64,000 nt of DNA from Pseudomonadota bacterium (GCA_021324755.1 JAJPIL010000014.1:434001-498000); one strand, 5' to 3'; positions 45,670 to 55,658 are shown, numbered from the stretch's first letter. The notes: generated from the sequence alone by a model not told the origin. Translations and numbers: made by a program.

Positions 45670-47595
45670 TTAAAAATCGGCCGTTGGCGTTTCCTCGACC
45701 GAGGCTAGGCTCTCGGCAACCGTCCTCGAGCGTGAGCGGCTTTTCAAGTACACGGCCAGAATCGAGATTGCGGCCGGAGTTATACCAGGAAGTCGCGCCG
45801 CTTGGCCCAGAGAACGTGGTCGAATTCGAGAAAGGCGCTCCCGAACCTCACTCGAAAGCCCCCCGATCGAGCCGTAGTCAATATCGTCTGGAATGGGCGT
45901 CTCCTCCAGCCGGCGAAAACGGGCGACGTTCTCGGTTTCTCGCTTTATATAGCCCTCGTACTTGACCTCGATTTCCAGCTCCGCCACTTCGTCTTGAGTC
46001 AAGCTCGGCGTAAGTCCCGCCATCTGCACGACCGCCTCATAAGTAACCTCGGGCCGGCGCAACAGCTCGATCGCCCGTACCGGCTGACGAATGGGGGCAG
46101 AGCCCAAGCTTGCAAGCTTGGCCTGGACGAAATCGCTGCAGAACACGGTAACTTCGCTAAGTCTTTTTATCTCCTTCGCCACGGCCTCGGTTTTGGCCCG
46201 AATACGCTCAGAGACCTCGCCGCCCAAAAGGCCGAGTTGTTCGGCGTAATGTCCAAGGCGTCTGTCGGCGTTGTCTTCGCGGAGCAAAAGTCGGTACTCT
46301 GCCCGTGAGGTGAACATCCGATACGGCTCGCCGCCGATTCCACGGGTAACCAAATCGTCAATGAGCACGCCGATGTAGGCTTCGTCACGGCGTAGGATCA
46401 GAGGCTCCTGCCCACGCAGCTTGAGGACAGCGTTGATTCCCGCAATCAAACCTTGGGCAGCCGCTTCCTCGTAGCCCGTGGTGCCGTTGATCTGACCGGC
46501 GAAAAACAGGTTTTTCACGAGCTTCGTCTCGAGCGAGGGCTTTAGCTGCGTAGGGTCGCAAAAGTCGTATTCAATCGCATAACCTGGGCGCATTATTTCC
46601 GCTTGCTCGAGCCCAGGGATCGAACGGACCATCGCAAGCTGCACGTCGAGCGGCAAACTGGTCGAGAGCCCGTTCGGGTAGACCTCGACCGTGTCACGCC
46701 CCTCAGGTTCAAGAAAGATGTGGTGGCGTTCTTTGTCGGGAAAACGGGCTATCTTGTCTTCGATCGAAGGACAGTAGCGCGGCCCCCGACTTTTAATCGC
46801 TCCCGAGTACATGGGTGAGCGAGTTAGGTTTGCCCGGATAATCTCATGAGTGCGCTCTGTGGTGTAGGTCAGATAGCAAGGGATCTGCGGCTGAGTAATC
46901 GTTTGCGTGCGAAAGGAGAAAGCAGGTGGTGGATCGTCGCCGTGTTGAATCTCGAGCCGCGAGTAGTCAATCGTGCGCCCGTCAAGCCGCGGGCAGGTGC
47001 CGGTCTTGAGCCTTCCTACGACGAAGCCGAGTGACCTTAGATGGTCGCTCAAGCCCATCGCAGCGAAGTCTCCGGCCCGTCCCGCCGAGTAGTTTTTATC
47101 GCCGATATGTACGAGGCCCTTGAGAAAGGTTCCGGTCGTCAGGACTACCGCGCGAGCGTAAAATTCCTCCCCGATCTGCGTCTCAACGCCTACTACCGCA
47201 CCGTTGCGAACAATCAGGCGTTCCACGCTTGCCTGCCGCACCGTAAGGTTAGGCGTTCGCTCCACTACGCGCTTCATCCTCGCGCGGTAGGCGGCCTTGT
47301 CCGCCTGAGCCCGGCGTGCCCGCACCGCGGGCCCCTTACGCGTATTAAGGAAGCGAAACTGTATTCCGGTCTCGTCGATCGCCAAGGCCATCTCGCCGCC
47401 GAGCGCGTCTATTTCGCGCACGAGATGCCCTTTGCCGATTCCTCCAATAGCCGGGTTACACGACATCTGTCCAATATGGTCGAGGTTAAGGGTCAGCATC
47501 AGGGTTTTTTCACCCATCCTGGCGGCCGCCAGCGCGGCTTCAATTCCCGCGTGACCTGCCCCGACGACAATGACGCTATAGTCGAACGTGCTCAT
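45670..47595 (-). CDS. mnmG: tRNA uridine 5-carboxymethylaminomethyl modification enzyme MnmG
   Basis: FAD-dependent subunit that, with MnmE, makes cmnm5U34 in tRNAs. It shows [21 protein letters not shown] (FAD fold), [31 protein letters not shown], the catalytic region with [14 protein letters not shown], and [19 protein letters not shown]. Length 641 is normal. It is read from the same strand as mnmE, 208 bp downstream of it. Confidence 0.97.
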   Translation of the reverse strand: MSTFDYSVIVVGAGHAGIEAALAAARMGEKTLMLTLNLDHIGQMSCNPAIGGIGKGHLVREIDALGGEMALAIDETGIQFRFLNTRKGPAVRARRAQADKAAYRARMKRVVERTPNLTVRQASVERLIVRNGAVVGVETQIGEEFYARAVVLTTGTFLKGLVHIGDKNYSAGRAGDFAAMGLSDHLRSLGFVVGRLKTGTCPRLDGRTIDYSRLEIQHGDDPPPAFSFRTQTITQPQIPCYLTYTTERTHEIIRANLTRSPMYSGAIKSRGPRYCPSIEDKIARFPDKERHHIFLEPEGRDTVEVYPNGLSTSLPLDVQLAMVRSIPGLEQAEIMRPGYAIEYDFCDPTQLKPSLETKLVKNLFFAGQINGTTGYEEAAAQGLIAGINAVLKLRGQEPLILRRDEAYIGVLIDDLVTRGIGGEPYRMFTSRAEYRLLLREDNADRRLGHYAEQLGLLGGEVSERIRAKTEAVAKEIKRLSEVTVFCSDFVQAKLASLGSAPIRQPVRAIELLRRPEVTYEAVVQMAGLTPSLTQDEVAELEIEVKYEGYIKRETENVARFRRLEETPIPDDIDYGSIGGLSSEVRERLSRIRPRSLGQAARLPGITPAAISILAVYLKSRSRSRTVAESLASVEETPTADF

Positions 47596-47803
47596 TTTAC
47601 GTTTATCTCGTTATAAACAGAACAATGTTTGATTTGTTGCAAATAGCCAAAACGCCCTCGATGCAAAAGCCTTTTGTTCTAATCGCTCGATAGTACCTTT
47701 TGACTCGTGTAGCCAGCAAAATTGACCGTCTAATTTAAGCAAACCGCAGCCTAGGACCAGTATCGAGAAGAAAACTCTGGCCGACGGTTCGGCCCGCAGA
47801 CCC

Positions 47804-49189
47804 TCATTTGCCGATACAGAACTCGCTAAAGATAGCGTCCAAGACGTCCTCGGACGTCACTTCGCCGGTGATACTCGCCAGTGCCTCTGCGGCTCCGGTT
47901 ATATCGACCGTCACGATCTCCGGCGGCATACGCTTCTGTAATGCGCGCTTTGCGCTTTTGAGTCGGTCGAGTGCCCGCGCCAGCGCTACGCGGTGTCGTT
48001 CGCGCGAAATAGCGATTTTCTCTCCGCTTACTTCCCCGTGAAGCCTTGCAAGTCCCTCGGCCAGGGTTGTGCGGAGTTGCTCAAGACCGTCGCCGCGTAC
48101 CGCGGAAAGTTCGACTACTGCGTCGGTGAAGCCCAAAGCGCGCAGCGAATCAGGTGTAAGAAGTCGTGGCAAGTCGGCCTTATTTAGGACGCCAATCGCC
48201 GGACGTCCAGCGCACAGCGAAACGACCTCGCGGTCTGCTTGTTCGAGCGGTGCCGAGGCGTCGAAGACGGCCAAGATTACGTCGGCTGTGCCAGCGTTGC
48301 GACGGGCAAGCTCGATACCTATACGCTCGACCGTCTCCTCCGTATCTCGAATTCCCGCTCCATCCTGTAATACTACCTGAAAGCCGCCAATTTGGATCGT
48401 ATCCTCGATGAGGTCGCGCGTGGTGCCTGGAATCGGGGTCACGATCGCTCTCTGCGTCCCCAAAAGTAGGTTCATCAAACTTGACTTGCCGACATTAGGC
48501 TTACCTACGATAGCGACCCGGACGCCCGAGCGAACGAGCTTGCCTCGGTTGAAGCTGTCGTGCAGCGCTTCAATGTCGGCAAGCAGTAGGTCGATTCTCT
48601 GGATGACTTCTGCGTCGCTTGCGAAGTCAATGTCCTCGTCACTGAAGTCGATTTGGGCTTCGAGCTGGACGCGAATGTCGATCAGCTGTTTTCGTAAAGT
48701 TCGAACCTTGTTGCTCAAAAGCCCGTTCAGCTGGGCTAAGGCCTGGGCCAGGGCGTTTTCGCTCGAAGCGTTGACCAGGTCCGCTATCGCTTCCGCCTCG
48801 GTAAGGTCGATCCGCCCGTTGAGGAAAGCCCTGCGCGTAAACTCCCCAGGATTGGCCATCCGCGCTCCCGCGGCCAGTGCGGCGGCTATCACGCGCCGCA
48901 CGATAAAGGTGCCGCCGTGACAATGCAGCTCGGCGACGTCTTCCCCAGTAAAACTTTTCGGTGCCGGCATCATCACGGCAAGCGCCCGATCCAGCAGCGC
49001 CCCGCTTGGTTCGCGAATTTCGCCCAAATAGAGCTGTCGGTACCGAAGCTTGCGCGCATACAGCGGGCGCCATAGTTTATGCAGGATTGTGAAGGCGTCC
49101 GGACCTGACAGCCGAACGATCGCGACCGCTGCCGGGGCCAGGGACGTGGCTGGTGCTACAATCGTGTCGTTGATCAATTCCATCGGCAA
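47804..49189 (-). CDS. mnmE: tRNA modification GTPase MnmE
   Basis: A 461-residue partner of MnmG. The N-terminal tetrahydrofolate-binding domain starts NDTIVAPATSLAPAAVAIVR and includes ELHCHGGTFIVRRV and GEFTRRAFLNGRIDLTEAEA. A Ras-like G domain is inserted, with GKPNVGKSSLMN, the DGAGIRDT switch and NKAD. The C-terminus FCIGK is the usual catalytic ending. The start may be the first or third codon. It is transcribed divergently from rnpA/rpmH. Confidence 0.97.
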   Translation of the reverse strand: MPMELINDTIVAPATSLAPAAVAIVRLSGPDAFTILHKLWRPLYARKLRYRQLYLGEIREPSGALLDRALAVMMPAPKSFTGEDVAELHCHGGTFIVRRVIAAALAAGARMANPGEFTRRAFLNGRIDLTEAEAIADLVNASSENALAQALAQLNGLLSNKVRTLRKQLIDIRVQLEAQIDFSDEDIDFASDAEVIQRIDLLLADIEALHDSFNRGKLVRSGVRVAIVGKPNVGKSSLMNLLLGTQRAIVTPIPGTTRDLIEDTIQIGGFQVVLQDGAGIRDTEETVERIGIELARRNAGTADVILAVFDASAPLEQADREVVSLCAGRPAIGVLNKADLPRLLTPDSLRALGFTDAVVELSAVRGDGLEQLRTTLAEGLARLHGEVSGEKIAISRERHRVALARALDRLKSAKRALQKRMPPEIVTVDITGAAEALASITGEVTSEDVLDAIFSEFCIGK

Positions 49190-49416
49190 GGAGACAACGG
49201 GTAGCGCTGTTGTGCGTTGGAAACAGAAGTTTCAGCCCGACACAATCGATCTTATGACGTTTCCTGACACATAATGTAATCTTAGGGCGTAAAGTAGACC
49301 GAAGACCAGGGCAAGAGCGTTATTCGACTTGCCGGCTTGGAGCGCATATGCTTCCATGATTCGGGCAAGCGCCGTTTGAGCCGGCTTCTCGGCAACGGGG
49401 TCATGCATCGATTTGA

Positions 49417-50010
49417 ATGAGCAGCCTCAAGGTTGCGGCACTAGAGAAAAGAAAAGCAAATCTCGGTATTCACGCAAGAAACTATGAAGAGAACTTATCA
49501 GCCGAGCAATGTTCGCCGCAAAAGGACTCATGGCTTTCGTGCCAGGATGGCAACTCCGGGTGGGCGCAAGGTACTCAAGCGCCGACGAGCCAAGGGTCGC
49601 CATCGCCTGACGGTGACAATTCCGCCAAAGCAGCCCGGGTAATCTCTACGCCTGACGCAAGCTTCGGCAAACGCCATCGGCTTCGCCGACGCCGCGATTT
49701 TCTGGCGGTCCAGCGCGAAGGCGTGAAGTTGCGAACACAACATTTCCTGCTCGAGATGGTCGCCGATTTCGCCGACGAGGGTCCCAAACTTGGGCTTACT
49801 GTGTCGCGGCGGGTCGGCAAACCTGTAGTTCGCAACCGCCTGAAGCGACGTCTTCGAGAGTGCTTTCGACTTACGCTAAAGCACATGTTACCCGAGCGCG
49901 CGGCTTTAGTAGTAGTGGCCCATGCAGATGCTGGAGCGCTCGATTTCGCGACTATCAATGCGGAACTTACTGCGGGTGTCCGACGGCTGTTGCGCAAAAG
50001 TCGACTCTAG
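49417..50010 (+). CDS. rnpA: Ribonuclease P protein component, with rpmH nested in its 5' part
   Basis: The C-terminal ~120 residues are clear Rnp[19 protein letters not shown], then [26 protein letters not shown] (the RNR-like core) and [13 protein letters not shown]. It helps the catalytic RNA mature tRNA 5' ends. The only canonical in-frame start before the conserved part is the ATG at 49417, which gives 197 residues and puts the whole rpmH gene (49484-49642, +1 frame) inside. No ATG, GTG or TTG occurs in frame between it and the conserved domain; only ATT (49468) and one ATC are near-cognate. The N-terminal ~75 residues read as an overprint of rpmH. Confidence 0.88.
   Translation: MSSLKVAALEKRKANLGIHARNYEENLSAEQCSPQKDSWLSCQDGNSGWAQGTQAPTSQGSPSPDGDNSAKAARVISTPDASFGKRHRLRRRRDFLAVQREGVKLRTQHFLLEMVADFADEGPKLGLTVSRRVGKPVVRNRLKRRLRECFRLTLKHMLPERAALVVVAHADAGALDFATINAELTAGVRRLLRKSRL
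49484..49642 (+). CDS. rpmH: 50S ribosomal protein L34
   Basis: Translating from the ATG at 49484 gives a 52-residue basic protein opening [20 protein letters not shown], then [19 protein letters not shown], the unmistakable L34 sequence. It carries about eight extra residues at the C-terminus compared with the common 44-residue form. It lies wholly within rnpA in another frame. No strong Shine-Dalgarno is seen upstream. It starts 294 bp from divergent mnmE, so the shared promoter region is short. Confidence 0.95.
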   Translation: MKRTYQPSNVRRKRTHGFRARMATPGGRKVLKRRRAKGRHRLTVTIPPKQPG

Positions 50011-50326
50011 CGGTTGTGCCGAGATTTCGGTTGTCGCCAAGGCGTGCTCGAGCGTCGTCGCAAAGCAGCTTGCCGCCGCTTTTGCTTTGTTTCTTCGTGC
50101 ATATCGCTTGTTTATATCGCCCGCTCTTGCCGTGTTGTTCGGTCCGGCGTGCAGGTTTGAACCCAGCTGTGCCGAGTACGCACGCCAAGCCCTGCTGACG
50201 CATGGACTTGTTCGCGGATCGGCTCTGGCCGCAAAGCGCCTGCTACGCTGCCGCCCGGGTGGTGGCTGGGGGTACGATCCCGTGCCGCCGTCGAATTCGC
50301 GCTTGAACTGGAACCGGATGAGGTAA
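49976..50326 (+). CDS. yidD: Membrane protein insertion efficiency factor YidD
   Basis: A short amphipathic protein that assists YidC-dependent insertion. The diagnostic block runs [15 protein letters not shown], then [11 protein letters not shown] and [16 protein letters not shown]. The start is unresolved: the frame is open from 49922, with ATG at 49958, GTG at 49976 and TTG at 50087 (79 residues, near the usual size). All but the last overlap the rnpA 3' end. It lies 7 nt before yidC. Confidence 0.88.
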   Translation: MSDGCCAKVDSSGCAEISVVAKACSSVVAKQLAAAFALFLRAYRLFISPALAVLFGPACRFEPSCAEYARQALLTHGLVRGSALAAKRLLRCRPGGGWGYDPVPPSNSRLNWNRMR

Positions 50327-50333
50327 AAATCTC

Positions 50334-52019
50334 TTGGAAAGCCGAGCATTAATCGCGTTGATGATTTCTTTGCTTGTGCTCCTAGCGTACGAGGAGCTCG
50401 TGGTCAGGCGTTTTTTCCCGCCGCCTTCAGGGCAGCAGACGTCGGCTCGAGCTTCGCGCGCGTCCGCGACGCCGACCGCAGCGCCCTCTGTATCTACTCC
50501 AATCGCTGTGACCACGCCACGCCTGGCTTTTGCGCCGTTGGCCGGTTCCGCGCAGACTGGCGAATCGGCTGAACGGACGGTCGAGATTGACGCGCCTATC
50601 TTTCGGTGCCGTTTGACGACCATCGGTGCCCGCCTTTCGAGCTTCCAGCTTCTGGACTATCGTGCTACCGCAGCGCCTGCGAGCCCTCCTCTGGATTTGA
50701 TTCGTCGTTCACAAAATGGCACTTATCCTTTCGGGTTGGCTTTCAGACAAGGCGATAAGGTGGAAGACGATTCGAGGGTTGCCTATCAAACTCAAGCGCC
50801 TGCCAGGATTGTTCTCAAACGCGGCTCGACCGCAGAAATAAGTTTCAGCGCATCTACGCCCGACGGACTTAAGCTTAGCAAGGTATTCAGTTTTTCAGCA
50901 GACAGCTACGCTTTTTGGCTGAACGTGAAGGTGGAGGGCGTGGCAGGCAAGGCCGACGCGCTCGGACTTGAGCTCAGCCAGGAGATGGGTGCGCTTGAGG
51001 GCTATCGCAACTCGCCGACGGTTGAAGCCGAGGTGAACGGTAAGACGCTGGTAGAGGCCGAGAACACGCTGGCCAGTGGTGTAGCTCCGGTAACGGGCGC
51101 GATAACATACGCGGGCTTCGGCGACCGGTACTTTCTCTCCGTGGTTATGCCCAAACGGCCCTCTCAGGGAACGCTCGAGATGGGGCTTAACGGCGGGCAG
51201 GCGCTGGCGCTGCTTTGGTTTCCGTTGGATTCGCAAGCCGCGATACAGGCGCAATTTCTTGCCTACTTAGGGCCTAAAAAGCTCGACATACTCGAGGCTG
51301 TCGACCCGCACCTTCGCGACTCGATCAACTTCGGATGGGCGGCGATGATCGCAGTGCCGTTCGTCCACGCGTTGAACTTCTTCCATCGCTTTGCGCCAAA
51401 TTATGGGGTTGATATCATCCTACTGACGATCGCTATCCGGCTGTTGCTGCTCCCTGTCTCGTTGCGCAGCCAGCGCTCGATGATGAAGATGCAGCGGCTT
51501 GCGCCGCAGATCGAGCGTCTGCGCGAAAAGTACAAAGACGACCACGAGCGGCTCAACCGGGAAATGATGGACCTGTACCGGCGCAATCACGTAAATCCGC
51601 TCGGCGGATGCTTGCCGACACTACTCCAGTTGCCAATCTTTATCGGTCTTTATGAGGCTTTACTGAACGCGGTGGAATTGCGTCATGCGCCCTTTATTCT
51701 GTGGATTCGCGACCTTTCCGCTCCGGAATGTTTGAGCATACCGCACATGCCCAAGTTGCCGTTCACCGATTGTGCAGGTATTCCTGTGCTGGTGCTGCTT
51801 ATGGGCTTGAGCGCGTTTATCCAGCAAAAAATGTCGCCTCAGCCGGTCGACCCTAGCCAGCAGCGTATGATGATGTGGATGCCTCTGGTCTTTACGCTTC
51901 TGTTCTTGAATTTTCCCTCGGGACTTACGCTTTACTATTTGTTTACGAATTTGCTTGGGATGTTACAGCAGTACGTTATTAATCGGGAATTCAAACAGCT
52001 TGCTCCGGTTGCTCAATGA
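50334..52019 (+). CDS. yidC: Membrane protein insertase YidC
   Basis: A 561-residue insertase of the Gram-negative type. There is an N-terminal membrane helix (residues ~5-20), a low-complexity linker, a large periplasmic beta domain (about 85-340), then the conserved five-helix core. Core signatures are NYGVDIILLTIAIRLLLLPV, the positively charged hairpin SLRSQRSMMKMQRLAPQIE, NPLGGCLPTLLQLPIFIGLY and LNFPSGLTLYYLFTNLLG. The start is TTG with GAGG upstream. Its stop overlaps jag by 4 nt. Confidence 0.96.
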   Translation: MESRALIALMISLLVLLAYEELVVRRFFPPPSGQQTSARASRASATPTAAPSVSTPIAVTTPRLAFAPLAGSAQTGESAERTVEIDAPIFRCRLTTIGARLSSFQLLDYRATAAPASPPLDLIRRSQNGTYPFGLAFRQGDKVEDDSRVAYQTQAPARIVLKRGSTAEISFSASTPDGLKLSKVFSFSADSYAFWLNVKVEGVAGKADALGLELSQEMGALEGYRNSPTVEAEVNGKTLVEAENTLASGVAPVTGAITYAGFGDRYFLSVVMPKRPSQGTLEMGLNGGQALALLWFPLDSQAAIQAQFLAYLGPKKLDILEAVDPHLRDSINFGWAAMIAVPFVHALNFFHRFAPNYGVDIILLTIAIRLLLLPVSLRSQRSMMKMQRLAPQIERLREKYKDDHERLNREMMDLYRRNHVNPLGGCLPTLLQLPIFIGLYEALLNAVELRHAPFILWIRDLSAPECLSIPHMPKLPFTDCAGIPVLVLLMGLSAFIQQKMSPQPVDPSQQRMMMWMPLVFTLLFLNFPSGLTLYYLFTNLLGMLQQYVINREFKQLAPVAQ

Positions 52020-52951
52020 CGAACGAGATGAATTCTGTAGAAGTAACTGCTCCTTCGCTCGACGAGGCGGTTCGCCAGGCACTCGAAAGCCTCGGTGCTC
52101 AAGAAGACGACGTTGTAATTGAGATCTTAAGCACCCCGCGGTCCGGTCTTTTGGGCCTCGGCTCACGGCCTGCCAAAGTGCGCGTTACTCGCAAGGCGCC
52201 GTTTGACGTCCAAACGGGCGTGATAGCGCCCTCTGCCGCGGCGACAGCTGGGACTGAGGCTGCGGCAAAGGCTGACTCGATGCCGGCGGCAACGACTTTG
52301 GCACAACCCGGTGTCTCTGGGGCGGGTGCGGAGTCGCTGTCTGAACAAGCTCAGCATACAGCGCACGCCGGACAGGCTGCGCCATCCGAGCCAGCCGAGG
52401 AGCCAAAGGCTGCACCCCAGACGGCGCAAAAATCGCTTGAGGAGCAGCTGCAAGAGGCAGTCGCGATTATTCGCGAAACCATGCAGCTCATGGGGGAGAC
52501 GGTCGAGATATCGAGTAGAATTGTAGAGCCGCAGGATGGGGATACAGCGGCGATCGAAGTAGACTTAAAAGGCGAGAACTCCGGGCTTCTGATCGGAAGG
52601 CGTGGACAGACGCTCGAGGCTTTGGAGTATATCGTAAACCGCATCCTGGCGCGCCGAATCGAGAACGCTGTGCCTGTCTTGCTCGACGTCGAGTCGTATA
52701 ACGCGCGGCGCAGCCAGCGCCTGCAGCGTCTTGCGCTATCGTTGGGCGAGAAGGTTAAGCGCCAGCGAAAGGCGCTGCGGCTAAAGCCGATGTCCCCGCG
52801 CGAGCGGCGCGTGGTCCATATGGCGTTGCGCGACGACCCGTTGGTGACCACGGAATCGACCGGTGCGGGTTACTTGCGCGCGATAAAGATTCTTCCGGTA
52901 GATAGCGCTAGCAAGGCAACAGACACCGCCCAAAAGCGCGGCCGAAGCTAA
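52016..52951 (+). CDS. jag: Jag/KhpB family RNA-binding protein
   Basis: A 311-residue three-domain protein: Jag_N (about residues 5-60, SLDEAVRQALESLG and SGLLGLGSRPAKVRV), an Ala/Pro/Gln-rich linker, a KH domain with LLIGRRGQTLEALEYIVNR, and an R3H domain ending SPRERRVVHMALRDDP. Homologues bind RNA and affect cell division and envelope genes. It ends the rpmH-rnpA-yidD-yidC-jag cluster. In many genomes mnmE follows; here it is divergent instead. Confidence 0.94.
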   Translation: MTNEMNSVEVTAPSLDEAVRQALESLGAQEDDVVIEILSTPRSGLLGLGSRPAKVRVTRKAPFDVQTGVIAPSAAATAGTEAAAKADSMPAATTLAQPGVSGAGAESLSEQAQHTAHAGQAAPSEPAEEPKAAPQTAQKSLEEQLQEAVAIIRETMQLMGETVEISSRIVEPQDGDTAAIEVDLKGENSGLLIGRRGQTLEALEYIVNRILARRIENAVPVLLDVESYNARRSQRLQRLALSLGEKVKRQRKALRLKPMSPRERRVVHMALRDDPLVTTESTGAGYLRAIKILPVDSASKATDTAQKRGRS

Positions 52952-53144
52952 GCGCGTCGGCGGCGAAGGACTGTCGCCCGAACATCGCCAGTATTTGTTG
53001 TTCTTGTGCGCCAGCGCCGTCCAAGGCTAAGGCGCAAAAAAGCGCTAGCGGGTTACGTTTGTGCGCTCGTGGGTGCGCTTATCGCTTACCGCCACGACGC
53101 TGCTTGCGTCGGGCTCATCCTGCTCGCCCGGTCAGGATCGTCCC

Positions 53145-54320
53145 CTAGTGGTGGTGATGCCGGTGGTGGAGGTCGGGAAGATGGTCGTGGGTGTGAACCA
53201 TCGGCAGATGGCGGTGCCAATGCGAATGCGGCTCCCGGAGCGAGGGCAGTCCGACGTGGTCGTGCTGATGATGTATGTCGTGGGTGTGCGGGTGCTCGTG
53301 GATGAGCTCTTCGTGGACGTGCTCATGGACGTGTCGATGGCGCATCATCAGCGCCAGTCCACCGGCCGTGACAAGCCCTGCGCAAAGCTCGGAGAATCTT
53401 AACCATTCGCCATTAATCGGGCCAGCCATCAAAGCGCCGACGAAAGGCGCGGTCGCGAATACCGTGGCCTGCCTGGCCGCGCCGATATACCTCAAAGCGT
53501 AGACGTACAATACCACACTTGCACCGTAACAGGTCGCGCCGATACCCAGGGCGCCAATGCACAGATGAGCCGGCGGCATCGCCAGGCCTATCGTGCGAGT
53601 AAGAATCAGGCTGAACAAGCCTGCCGCGAGCGTTTTCACGCGGGCAACCGCCAATGGGTTACGCGTCGACAGGCACTGCGTGAGATTGTTATCGATCGCC
53701 CACAACATCGCCGCCGCGGCAAGTTTTAGCGCGGCAAGCACGCTGCCCGTAACCGTCGCGCCTGAATTAACGCTAAGTAGGCTACTGCCCACAAGTACGA
53801 GCGCAGCGCCTAGAAGCTCTTGCCCCTCGAGACGATCGCGAAACAGAACGGCTGCGAGCATCACAGTGAAAGGCGCTTCTAGGTTTAGCATCAACGAGGC
53901 GGACGCGGCAGATAGGTGCTTAAGACCCGATAGCATCAGAACGGGAGCTAGTACCCCTCCAAACAATACCACGCCAGCCATCAGGTAAGCGTCTTCGAAT
54001 CTGAGGTCGACTTCTCGTGACGTGCTGTCGCGTTTGCTGCAAACCTTCTGCAGGACGCTTATCACCGACAGGATCGCCCCAGCGCCCAAATAAAATAGCG
54101 ACGACAACACGAGTGGCGTGCTCTGTGGTAGGACCAGCTTGGCCAATGGCGCGCTAAGTCCGAAAAGGACCGCCGCCAGAAGTCCGAGAACAATGCCTCG
54201 ACTCCTGTGCCGGTCGTCGTGTTGTGCGCACTCACCTGGAAGTGGCACCAAGGGCGTCTCGCCACTCCCGTTTTTCGACGCGAGGTTAAGAAGATTTTCG
54301 TCAGTTCGAGACTTTTCCAT
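53145..54320 (-). CDS. DMT/EamA-family transporter with histidine-rich C-terminal tail
   Basis: A 391-residue protein. After a 40-residue polar start, ten predicted helices form two EamA repeats (GIVLGLLAAVLFGLSAPLAK opens the first; SASLMLNLEAPFTVMLAAVL is a typical EamA helix). The last ~67 residues are a soluble tail with about 26 histidines, including HHRHHHH at the very end. Such tails often bind nickel, zinc or cobalt, so metal export or metal-sensitive transport is an inference. The gene starts 13 nt after the MFS gene and is co-oriented with it. Substrate is unknown. Confidence 0.85.
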   Translation of the reverse strand: MEKSRTDENLLNLASKNGSGETPLVPLPGECAQHDDRHRSRGIVLGLLAAVLFGLSAPLAKLVLPQSTPLVLSSLFYLGAGAILSVISVLQKVCSKRDSTSREVDLRFEDAYLMAGVVLFGGVLAPVLMLSGLKHLSAASASLMLNLEAPFTVMLAAVLFRDRLEGQELLGAALVLVGSSLLSVNSGATVTGSVLAALKLAAAAMLWAIDNNLTQCLSTRNPLAVARVKTLAAGLFSLILTRTIGLAMPPAHLCIGALGIGATCYGASVVLYVYALRYIGAARQATVFATAPFVGALMAGPINGEWLRFSELCAGLVTAGGLALMMRHRHVHEHVHEELIHEHPHTHDIHHQHDHVGLPSLREPHSHWHRHLPMVHTHDHLPDLHHRHHHH

Positions 54321-54333
54321 TTCGGACGCAGCT

Positions 54334-55548
54334 TCAACTCAGTGCCATCATGACTGCCGCCCCGAAACTTGTCAGCGCGCTGTAGGCAAAAGCGGTCTTG
54401 GCGCCGACTTTGGTCCACAACAAGCCGACCAAAAAACTGGAGACCAGATCGCCAAGGCCGTTAGTTGCGGCTAGAACTCCAAAGCCCGTGCCGCGCACGG
54501 CGGCTGGGGCGAGCTCTGCCGCGATTGCGCTTTCCAGAGTTTCTTGCGCGGCCATAACCGTGCCAGCAAGTGCAAAAAGCAACAGGAGCCAGCTTAGTCT
54601 TGCTGGAGCAAACGCAAAGCCCATCGCCGTTACGGCGTTGAGGCCGTAACATAAGGCAAGCATCCTTCGGCGCGAGAAGCGATCCCCCAGCGCTCCTAAG
54701 GGGAAGCTCATCAGCGCATGGACCGCGTTATGGACGGCGTAAAGAAAAATCGCGGTAGTCATCGCGCCGCTCGTGCCGCCCATCAGCATGGCTGCTCTCA
54801 TAACGAGCATGCTGTGGGCAAAATCGCCGATTCCAAAAAGCCCAACTGCGAAAAGAAACCGCCGAAACACCGCTGGAACCGCCTCTTGCCACGGCCGCGG
54901 CGAGATCTTTTGCCCGCGCTCATGGCGGCGCGGCTCGTCTACCGCAAGCAAGAAGCACGCGCCAGCCAGAATGCCCGGAATCGCGGTAATAAGAAAAAGC
55001 GTCTGCAGGCTTAAATACTCGAGCGCAACCATCGCAACCAGCGGCCCCATCACCGCCCCGAGCGTGTCTGCTGCGCGGTGAAGGCCGAAGGCTTTCCCCA
55101 TGTCGGGGCCAGGCGTGGAATCCGCGAGCATCGCGTCGCGCGCAGGTCCGCGGATACCTCGGCTAAACCATCCCACGGTGCGCGCTACCAGCAGCTCTGT
55201 CCACGAACGCGCAAGCGAAAAAAGCCCGGTCGACACGCCTGTGATAAAATAGCCAGCGCTCGCTGCGAGATGGCGTATCTCGACCCTGTCCGCCACCCTG
55301 CCTCCCATAACCTTGGCCATCGTCGAAGCGCCGTCCGACACGCCTTCGATGATCCCTAGCGCCGCAGGCGAAGCTCCCAAAGTGATTAGAAAAAGCGGCA
55401 GCGCAGCGGTGGCCATCTCATGCCCCAGGTCGGAAAGCAAACTAGAAAGGCTCATGGCCAGCAAATTTCGGCTGAGCCATCGCGCGCGGACAGCGGCAGC
55501 CTCGGATGAAGCGGGACGAAGCTTTCGCAATACGCTTAGGAGAAGCAT
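54334..55548 (-). CDS. Major facilitator superfamily transporter
   Basis: A 404-residue protein with about 12 helices. The MFS loop 2-3 motif is GRVADRVEIR, with its counterpart GALGDRFSRRRMLAL between helices 8 and 9. RTVGWFSRGIRGPARDAMLAD lies in the motif-B region. No substrate-specific feature is visible. It is the first gene of a two-gene unit with the His-tailed DMT transporter, so a shared substrate or stress role, possibly metal, is plausible but unproven. Confidence 0.88.
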   Translation of the reverse strand: MLLLSVLRKLRPASSEAAAVRARWLSRNLLAMSLSSLLSDLGHEMATAALPLFLITLGASPAALGIIEGVSDGASTMAKVMGGRVADRVEIRHLAASAGYFITGVSTGLFSLARSWTELLVARTVGWFSRGIRGPARDAMLADSTPGPDMGKAFGLHRAADTLGAVMGPLVAMVALEYLSLQTLFLITAIPGILAGACFLLAVDEPRRHERGQKISPRPWQEAVPAVFRRFLFAVGLFGIGDFAHSMLVMRAAMLMGGTSGAMTTAIFLYAVHNAVHALMSFPLGALGDRFSRRRMLALCYGLNAVTAMGFAFAPARLSWLLLLFALAGTVMAAQETLESAIAAELAPAAVRGTGFGVLAATNGLGDLVSSFLVGLLWTKVGAKTAFAYSALTSFGAAVMMALS

Positions 55549-55658
55549 CTTTTCAACGACGACTGGACTGCATAGGTGTAGGCGAACTTCGCCGAATTGC
55601 TGATATTATTCACATTTAAACATTGTAAAGCGTGAAGATGTCTGCGGCGACGTCGAAG

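Noticed and set aside
49575-49997. 140-codon minus-strand ORF opposite rpmH/rnpA
   Set aside because: Arg/Ser-rich shadow of the two overlapping real genes.
53061-53402. 113-codon and overlapping plus-strand ORFs after jag
   Set aside because: They are shadows of the repetitive codons encoding the His-rich tail of the minus-strand transporter.
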